A DNA stretch of 64,000 nucleotides. Source: Apostichopus japonicus (lineage: Eukaryota; Echinodermata; Holothuroidea; Aspidochirotida; Stichopodidae). Below the pieces are notes generated by a model. It made no database searches and was not told the DNA's origin. It saw only the letters and a list, made by a program, of their open reading frames with translations. The stretch covers positions 4,480,001-4,544,000 of the forward strand of contig NC_092577.1 of assembly GCF_037975245.1 (NCBI RefSeq). The letters run 5' to 3'. Shown here in pieces: positions 57,320-64,000 of this stretch. A program made the position numbers and the translations under genes. Within the stretch, counting starts at the first letter, position 1. Every line of letters begins with the position of its first letter.

Positions 57320-59017
57320 TTAACCTTTTCTTAACTCATTATCAGTACGACTCATATAATCCGCTCCTACATTATCCTTTCCTCTAATGACTTCTATTTT
57401 GTACCTATATGGCTATAGAACAAGTGCCCATCTTAGGATTCTTCCATTTGCGATTTTGTTTCTTTTGAGACAAGCGAGTGGTTGGTGATCAGTCTGAATT
57501 ATGAATTCTCTACCAAAAAGGTATGGTTCAAATTTTTGAACGGCCCACACTATAGCCAGACACTCCTTTTCTGTTACCGAATAGCCCTTTTGTGCTTTGT
57601 TTAATTTCTTACTGGCAAATGCCAAAGGGAATGTTTCTTCTCCTTCTACTTGCAATAACACTGAACCAATTCCAATGTCTGATGCATCGCTCCGGAGTAT
57701 AAATATTTTTTCCAAGTTAGGCAAGTGTAATATTGGGGATTTAATGAGTGAACCTTTTAATGTTCCGAAAGATCTTTCTTGGCTTTCCCCCCATATAATT
57801 TTATTAGGTGCTCCCTTCTTTGTACAGTCGGTCAAAGGACATGCAATCGCCGCAAAATCGGGTATGAACCTTCTTTAATACCCAACCAGTCCTAAAAAAG
57901 ATCGTAACTCCTTTTTGGTTTTGGGCCTGAGTGCTCGTTTCACCGCCTCTATCTTATCTGGCTTTGGTTTAACCAGTCCTCTGCCAATTAGGTGGCCCAG
58001 AAATTCAATCTCATCATAACCTATGAAACATTTGGTGGGTTTTGCAGTTAGGTTTGCTTTCCGTAAGCGCTTGAATACTTCCAATAATTTTCTCTTATGT
58101 TCTTCCCATGTTGGCGAGTGAATTAATATATCGTCTATGTAGTTGTGGACTCCACTTAAGCCTTGGAGTAATTTCCTCATAATTCGGCTAAATGTTGCCG
58201 CAGCATTAACTAAGCCAAAAGGCATAGTTTCGAATTGGTAAAGTCCCCCATGTGTTATAAATGAAACATACTTTTTGGATTCATCATCCATTGGGACCTG
58301 CCAGTAGCCTTTAGAAAGATCGATTTTAGAGAAATAGAGATCTTTAGAGAGTTTGGCGAATATCTCCTCTTGATCAGGGATGGGTTCGGCATCAACTTTT
58401 GTCACCTGATTAAGTTTTCTTAGGTCTACACAGTGCCTTAATGTTCCATCTGGTTTTCGCAACGCTACTAACGGAAATGCGTACTCTCCATCACCCCTAG
58501 TCACTATTCCCATATCTATCATACTTTGTATATCCTTCTCCATTTCCTCTCTAAGAGCATGAGGGGTCGAGTATGGTTTGCACCGTATTGGGGTTTCATC
58601 GATGACTTGTATCACATGTTTTCCTAACGTAGTTTTACCCGGTATGTCCGTAAACACATCTTTGAAATTACTTAATAGGATCCGTTTAATTTGTCCTGTT
58701 GTTTCCCAATCTAGTTGTACATTAATGTTAACATCCTCTATGCCCTCATTTGGTACTACAGGTGGTAAATGCAATATTTCATCGCCTTTGGGTTCACCTA
58801 TTGACTCATCTTTAGCTTCTATCGGTAACAATGCTAGTGTTACAACCTCAAATGCCTCATTTGTTTTGCTCTTTTGTAGTGGTTTGATGTCCTCATTTCT
58901 TCGATAATATCTCTTAAGGAGGTTTGCATGAAACGTTTGCACTCTATTCCCTAAATCTACCCGGTAGTTCATGCGGTTTAGTTTCTCTCTAATCTTATAT
59001 GGTCCCTTCCATTGCAT
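57320..59017 (-). pseudogene. Reverse transcriptase-RNase H region of gypsy pol
   Basis: Begins with the integrase C-terminal GPY/F-like part (QWKGPYKI ... HANLLKRYY), then a linker and a gypsy-type reverse transcriptase with RHCVDLRKLNQ, PFGLVNAAATF and the catalytic YIDD, to 57875. An in-frame TAA stops it there. The same frame goes on through the connection and RNase H (DAS, EKECLAIVWAV, TDHQPL, all acidic residues present) to a TAG at 57413-57415, and then about 30 more codons to TAA at 57320. So the protein is otherwise colinear but has two nonsense codons. It is separated from integrase by a one-base shift near 59040. Confidence 0.85.
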
Positions 59018-59024
59018 GATTATT

Positions 59025-60057
59025 TTATTTGTGTACGTGGGTAACTAAGAGCAATACCTCGTCCCCTACCTTAAACTCCCTATTCCTAGCGGTTTTATTG
59101 TATTGGATTTTATTTCTGAACTTTGCTTTCTTGATTTCCTGTTTAGCTAGTTCACACGTTTTCTCTAGCTTTTGCTGCAAGTCAATAACATACTGGTAAG
59201 TGGTCTTAATTTCGGTGTCCTCACACTTTCCCGTCCACAAGTCTTTTAGTATGGCCATAGGCCCCCTAACAGTCCGCCCAAATAACATTTCAAAAGGAGA
59301 AAACCCTGTACTGGGATGAGTAGTTTCACGATAGGCAAATAGCAGTGGATTGATATATCTATCCCAGTCTTTTGGACATTCTTCGCACATTTTTCTTATC
59401 ATATTTTTGAGTGTTCCATTATAACGCTCTACCAGGCCATTACACATTGCGTGGTATGGGGTTGTAGTTAAAGGACGAATTGATAACAACCGATTAACCT
59501 CCCGCATTACCCCAGAGGTGAACTGACTACCACGATCTGTTAATACCTCTCGAGGAATCCCTAACCTACTGTACATTGTTAGCAGTTCTTCCGCTACCGC
59601 CTCAGTGTCAATGGACTTAAGAGGGGTCGCTTCTGGATATCTGGTTGCATAATCCATGAGTACAAGGATGTACCTATGTCCCCTATCAGTAACTGGTTTA
59701 ATTGGTCCTACTAAGTCGATAGCTACGCGTTCGAATGGGTTGTTAATTGAAGGCATATCACCTAGTGGGACTTTGGTTATTCTTCCCTTCGATATGATCC
59801 TTTGACAGATATCACAAGATTGGCAATACCGTCTAACATGTGCTCCAATACCAGGCCAATAGAAGTTACTTAATATTTTATCCAGTGTTTTTGTACTTGA
59901 TTCCTCAGTTTATGAGGTACCACTACTTGCTGCAAACTCTCCCCAAATTCGTCTTTGAACCTCCTATACAAAATGTCATCTTCTTTAAAATATTCAACCG
60001 TTTTACCCTTCTTTCCCGATTTGTGTTCCCCTGTATCCGCTAATTTCCTACTTTTTT
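59025..60057 (-). pseudogene. Integrase region of gypsy pol
   Basis: 59756-59025 holds the integrase core: AIDLVGP, LTDRGSQF and VERYNGTLK give the D,D,E triad, followed by a basic C-terminal part. Upstream (60057-59757) are the N-terminal zinc-finger remnants in two frames: KLRNQV and a later Cys-Cys half; a deletion has removed the stretch with the His pair, and the frame changes there. Lies before reverse transcriptase, unlike standard gypsy elements. Confidence 0.8.
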
Positions 60058-60830
60058 CTAGTGTAGGGTCGTTTTTTTTTGTTTTTCCTGCAAAATACTT
60101 GGGGTCACATTAAATTGATCCGCCTCTACCACTTTTAGAGGTTTCCTTGGTTTATTTTTCTTTATTTGTTGACCTCTAGTTTCTACCACTGCGATCAGTT
60201 CAGACTCTTGTTGCATTTCCTTTTCCCCTAAGCTTTGGGATTGGGGTACGTTTACTATATCTTCCCCGTGTGAACCGTGATTAATTTCAAACGGATTCTT
60301 AACCCCTGGAATGTTGTTTCCTAAAACCAAGTCGCAAATTGGAGTTTTCATACAAACAGCCTCTAGTTTCCCCACATAGAATGGAGTGTCTACTTCGATT
60401 TGGACAACTGGATATCGCATAATAATAGTCCTGTCCATAAATGTGCATATCTTGTGTTCGCCAGTAAATTGTGATGGATGGACATACTTTTCGTCTACAA
60501 CCGCGCCCTTGCACCCTGTATCTCGTAGAACACTAACTACCTTGTGACCAATTTTGCCTCTTTGAATGGGCATATTTGGGTCTTTTATATCTAAACAAGA
60601 AGCTCCTAGAATAGGTATCTCCAACCCGCAATCTAACTTAAAGAATCCTCTCTCCTTTGCTTTAATCACATGTGGATCGTTAGTGTCTATTTTCATGAAA
60701 CCTAATGTTTCCGTTTCAACTACTTGTTGTTCATTGTCGGTTCCGGAATAGATAAACCCTTCCTGTTTGTCCAATTCCTCAGTTGGCCAATTATCTATCA
60801 TTGTTGCTAGTACCGTTCGTTTTGGGCATA
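60058..60830 (-). pseudogene. Protease region of gypsy element
   Basis: About 247 codons with an aspartic-protease-like core: VVSVLRDTGCKGAVV (DTG active site) and, 70 residues later, DLVLGNN. It ends early by a frame change in a run of eight A on minus (near 60071-60078), after which the next frame leads into the integrase finger remnants. It begins right at the MITE that splits gag. Confidence 0.8.
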
Positions 60831-60838
60831 CCCTAGCC

Positions 60839-61386
60839 CCTTGGTTTTCAACCTTTTTTCGATCACGAGCCCAATTCGTCTTCCGAGCCGTCCTCGCGAG
60901 CCCATACCCTACCCTGCAAAGTTATCAACTTCATAAAATCAATTTTACAGCGTTTATTAGTGTATTCTTGACACAAGTGACCCGGGGACTCAATCAGAGC
61001 TATGTATGTTCCTCCGTGATCAGATGACAGGTACTTCCCAATTAGAGCCTATCTCAAAGATTTCTTACAACCCTCAATGGTACAAGGCAATGGTACAAAG
61101 CAAGGCTTCCACACATCATAACCTTGGTAAATACGTAGTGTGCAGTGGTTGGTGGGAGTCACCGAATTCTCTTATACTAGTCTTATAGGGTTAGGGTTGA
61201 GTAAATTTTACCCGTTGTACAAGGTTTCATCGAAGAGGCTTCCTAAGAAACATCATCATGTGCCTTCGCCACCAGCCCCCAAAAAATGCCACAATTTTTA
61301 ATCATTACTGGGGCAATGCTCGCGAGCCCACAAAATCGGCTTCGCGGGCCCAAATGGGCCCGCGAGCCCAAGGTTGAAAACCACGG
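60839..61386. mobile_element. hAT-type MITE inside gag
   Basis: 548 bp with ends CCTTGGTTTTCAACC (left) and, inverted, CCGTGGTTTTCAACC (right), one mismatch, flanked by CCCTAGCC at 60831-60838 and 61387-61394 (perfect 8-bp duplication). The termini resemble the 'cagtggttctcaacc' ends of hAT-Charlie elements. No coding capacity. Confidence 0.9.
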
Positions 61387-62329
61387 CCCTAGCCACATGA
61401 CCTTGCCTTCCGCAAACATAACAAGTTACGTTTCTTTTAGAGTTTGATTCATTCGTTTGATATGATCGATTATTTTGATAAGTTCTTGGATTAGTTGAAT
61501 TAATACCCTGACCACGTGTACCAGGTTGTCCTAATTCTTGCCCCTGCCTGCTACGAATTCTTTCTTTAGGGTGGGCATACCAACTATGATGGGCTTCAAT
61601 GTATTGGTCTGCAATTTTACCCAGGTTTGCTATATTAGGGGGTTGTCTTTCTTTTATATAGAGAGATAACTCCTTAGGGCAACTGTGCAAAAATTGATCC
61701 TTCAACCATAATTCATACATTCCGTCAACAGTATTCGGTGTCCCAGACAATTGTACCCATCTTTGAAGGTAATTTTTAATTCGAGTAACATATTGTGATG
61801 CAGACTCACTTTGTTCAGGTTTAGCTGTTTGAAACTTATTACGAAAGCCTTCTTCGGTGAGTTCGTACCGTTTAAGCAACACTGTTTTCAGTTTTTGAAA
61901 GTCACTTGCATCTGCATCGTTTAGGTTATAGTACGCCAAAAGACCTTTGCCAGTTAATAAAGTACTTAAATTCACTGCCCAAATGTTAGGATCCCATCTT
62001 TGATTAACCGCTTATCTTTCAAATCGCAATAAGTATGCGTCCATATTGTCTCGACCTTCTACAAACGCAGGTAATTTGAGAGAATTGACCCTAACTGACG
62101 TTTGAACTTGACCATTTGCACCATTTGTATGGTCCCTAGCATGTGCCTCTGCTTGCTTTGCCTTCGCTTCTTCTATTTTCAATTGCATTTCTAACATTTC
62201 CCGCTCGTGGTCTCTCGCCTCAGCGCGAGTATCACGTTCTCCGTTACGCTCCTCATCAATAAATTTTTTGAGTTCCTGACCTTCTAACCCCAATTTGGTT
62301 CCAATCCCTGTTAACTTGTCAAGATCCAT
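61387..62329 (-). pseudogene. Gag region of gypsy element
   Basis: ATG at 62329 on minus (MDLDKLTGIG). It runs through a charged helical part, VNSLKLPAFVEGRDNMDAYL, then an in-frame TAA at 62014-62012, then the capsid-like part (LSTLLTGKGLLAYYNL ... FLHSCPKELSLY) in the same frame, a Gln/Arg-rich linker and a CCHC zinc knuckle. The first three knuckle ligands (C, C, H) are here; the MITE cuts it before the fourth Cys, which lies at about 60824. Apart from the TAA and the MITE the frame is whole. Confidence 0.85.
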
Positions 62330-62867
62330 CTCTGCCCTCACTTCCAAATTTACGTCAATGAAATTACTACCTAGTGTTATTAAGCACACTATTACAAAGA
62401 GTACGCGCAACGTTACCTCAATATTGAACATTACAACTGTAAATACCATTGAGAAGGGGGGGGGGGGTCAGTATACGAGTATAACTGGTTACCTTGATAC
62501 CCCTGAGAGTCTCCCTTACACCGCACAACCGACGGATCTGGCACCTGCTCCTTACCGGACGAGAGGGCTATCTATCAATGAAAGAAATATGAAGGTATTT
62601 ACATGTATTCCTTTTACATTATTATAACTGCAATAAACAATTATAAAACATACATAATCACTAACTACCAAATGTCCCTCTACCAAATACCTATCAGCAA
62701 TAGTCACCTTAAATAGATATCCCTAATTAGATACAATTAAATATTATATTATAGATAACGCAATCCCTCCAATAATTGTACACGGAATCTAATCCACACC
62801 AGTTCCAAACATGTGCAATACTCTGTATTGTTTTCCATCAATTTGAATTTTCCCAATTTTCAAATTT
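62330..62867 (-). other. 5' leader of the gypsy element
   Basis: Non-coding leader between primer-binding site and gag start, with a poly-C run (minus) near 62460. Confidence 0.6.
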
Positions 62868-62884
62868 TCCCGGACAGGCCCCCA
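62868..62884 (-). other. Primer-binding site
   Basis: One base after the 5' LTR, minus strand reads TGGGGGCCTGTCCGGGA, beginning with the TGG that pairs with a tRNA 3' CCA. Which tRNA is not determined. Confidence 0.7.
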
Positions 62885-62885
62885 T

Positions 62886-63868
62886 TGTGACGTGGGAAAT
62901 TCAAATAATAAATTCCCACTCGGGTTCTTTTAACACTTATGAAAAAAAAGATGAAATGTAACAGTATGCTTATAAATAACGAAAATTTATTATTGTACAC
63001 TACAATTCACATAAGCTGCTTTGCTAGATTAACTGTCTTTTACATAACAAAATCTTAAGTTTACTGGTGCCCTTCTTTTACTCAACAGAAAATGTTTCTT
63101 TTAACTAACGAAGTCGGGTTTTTTCTCCATGACAATTCTCTTATTAACTAATCTGTCGTTAGTCGATATCTCTTTTAAATAATGCTTTCTTGCGTATAAC
63201 CATATATGATGTTATCGCCCAATATACAGACGGAGGGAGGGCCTCAACGTTGGCTGCTATACGCACGGATCTTCCGTCTCGTGGCTCCTCTCTAAATTAA
63301 ACAGGCTCTGACTTAACGTTCCCAGTATCCTAACAACAAAACGGAGCACTGAGTTTCGTCTCCCAGGAAATGGTACAGTGAAATGATTTAGACAGCCTCT
63401 GAGTCACGGCACGGGGCAGGTGTCTCCATTTGGTCGGTGAAGGGTACTCTCAAACAAATATCAGTACACAAGTATACGGTCTACCCAGACAAAATTATAG
63501 CCTCTCCCGGTAATATATACCCTAGGCCTGTCTCCACGACATATATACTATACTGTGATCGACGCCCTATTTGCTAACGCCTAACTCCGCCGTCTGCTCT
63601 GCCTAGATGCTCAGAGTGAAGTGAAGTTTCTAAACCTCGTGTTCCATTTCATTTGCTCATTCCACCTGGAAGCAATGCTTGCAATTAGGGGCATGTGTTT
63701 CAAATATTCCTCCTTTGTAAGAGACCTTTTGTTTTATTTAGCGCGCCTCGCTCCCTAACAATACGTTTTGGCATTTACTCTTGAATACGCTACAAACACC
63801 TTGCATATTATGCTAATTAGTCTATGACCAGTGGAAATAACCCTATACGTGTCATTTTAACCGTCACA
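62886..63868 (-). repeat. 5' LTR (983 bp)
   Basis: See 3' LTR; TGTGACG...CGTCACA, followed by the CAGAC duplication at 63869-63873. Confidence 0.95.
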
Positions 63869-63952
63869 CAGACTGTACAGTGATGTCAACTGATTATATG
63901 TCATCCGAGGAATCTGACATGGAGAGCGAACGAGCTAGGGTACCGTGACGCC
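63869..63952 (+). pseudogene. Exon split by the gypsy element, right part
   Basis: After the duplicated CAGAC it reads, one frame away from the left part, MSTDYMSSEESDMESERARV then a stop (TGA). Acidic Ser-rich segment typical of a disordered linker. Together with 56067-56113 it suggests the retrotransposon landed in an exon. Confidence 0.4.
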
Positions 63953-64000
63953 TCAACTTGGGCTGTTAATTAGGCTGAACAATAATAATGAAGGTATGAC

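Larger units (their letters stand above)
56114..63868 (-). mobile_element. Ty3/gypsy LTR retrotransposon, gmr1-like domain order
   Basis: Full-length insertion, 7755 bp, read on the minus strand, flanked by the 5-bp duplication CAGAC (56109-56113, 63869-63873). Both LTRs begin TGTGACG and end CGTCACA. Primer-binding site and polypurine tract are in place. Coding relics run gag (62329-61387), protease (60830-60058), integrase (60057-59025), reverse transcriptase and RNase H (59017-57320). Integrase before reverse transcriptase is the Ty1/copia order, but the protein motifs (GPY/F after integrase, gypsy-type RT) are Ty3/gypsy; this combination defines the gmr1 clade. The frames carry stops and shifts and a MITE interrupts gag, so this copy cannot act alone. 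Confidence 0.92.

Overview
The window looks like nuclear DNA of a marine invertebrate. Evidence: split genes with GT/AG introns, poly-C/poly-G and (TA)n tracts, tRNA-derived SINEs, non-LTR, LTR and cut-and-paste transposons, and animal protein families (SLC5 symporter, LDL-receptor class A module, THAP, P2X7 ballast-type domain). The repeat and gene-family mix feels echinoderm-like (sea cucumber or urchin), but that is an impression; no rRNA or mitochondrial marker is present.

0-16.6 kb. The 3' half of an intact SLC5 (sodium/monocarboxylate or multivitamin-type) symporter gene (1059-2351, +) is followed by a probable 9.9-kb DNA transposon (4121-14063) bounded by TTAA duplications and short inverted termini. 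It carries two convergent spliced genes. On + there is a 12-exon transposase-like gene (4539-10209), all phases consistent but with a decayed last exon. On - there is a 4-exon gene (13637-11872) for an RG-rich protein with a P2X7 C-terminal (ballast)-like zinc domain. The start codons lie 418 and 426 bp inside the two ends. Just beyond the right end is a decayed 5' part of a second SLC5 gene (14102-14493), then the start of a secreted LDLa-module gene (16124 leftwards, -) with a CCAAT/CRE-containing, probably bidirectional, upstream region.

16.6-25.2 kb. A transposon-like gene (18286-21808, +) with coiled coil, RNase-H-like signatures and a Tudor/chromo-like tail, broken by three frame changes, is followed within 40 bp by an SGNH-hydrolase reading frame (21845-22435). 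Tandem repeats of about 118 bp, 451 bp and 59 bp follow.

25-41 kb. Mostly non-coding: SINEs, a degenerate ~130-bp tandem repeat rich in TTACG, a 52-bp x7 tandem repeat, a reverse-transcriptase relic, a ~190-bp x3 tandem repeat, and a dispersed GC-rich hairpin with a TTCG loop.

41-47.2 kb. A nest of transposons: a hAT-type element (40998-47239, 8-bp duplication CCTTTGGA) contains a 4.5-kb element with perfect 31-bp inverted repeats and a THAP exon (42531-47051), which itself contains two small hAT-type elements (43113-44073 and 46019-46675).

47-56 kb. A five-copy ~276-bp tandem array is flanked by two copies of a dispersed repeat; then SINE and tRNA-like sequences and gene relics.

56.1-63.9 kb. 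A nearly complete Ty3/gypsy retrotransposon lies on the minus strand with ~99% identical LTRs and a 5-bp duplication. Its domain order is gag-PR-INT-RT-RNaseH, the copia-like order known for the gmr1 clade. Its reading frames carry several breaks, and a 548-bp hAT-type MITE sits inside the gag zinc knuckle. The insertion splits what looks like an exon of a host or transposon-derived gene.

Several breaks fall next to homopolymers, so some could be assembly errors.
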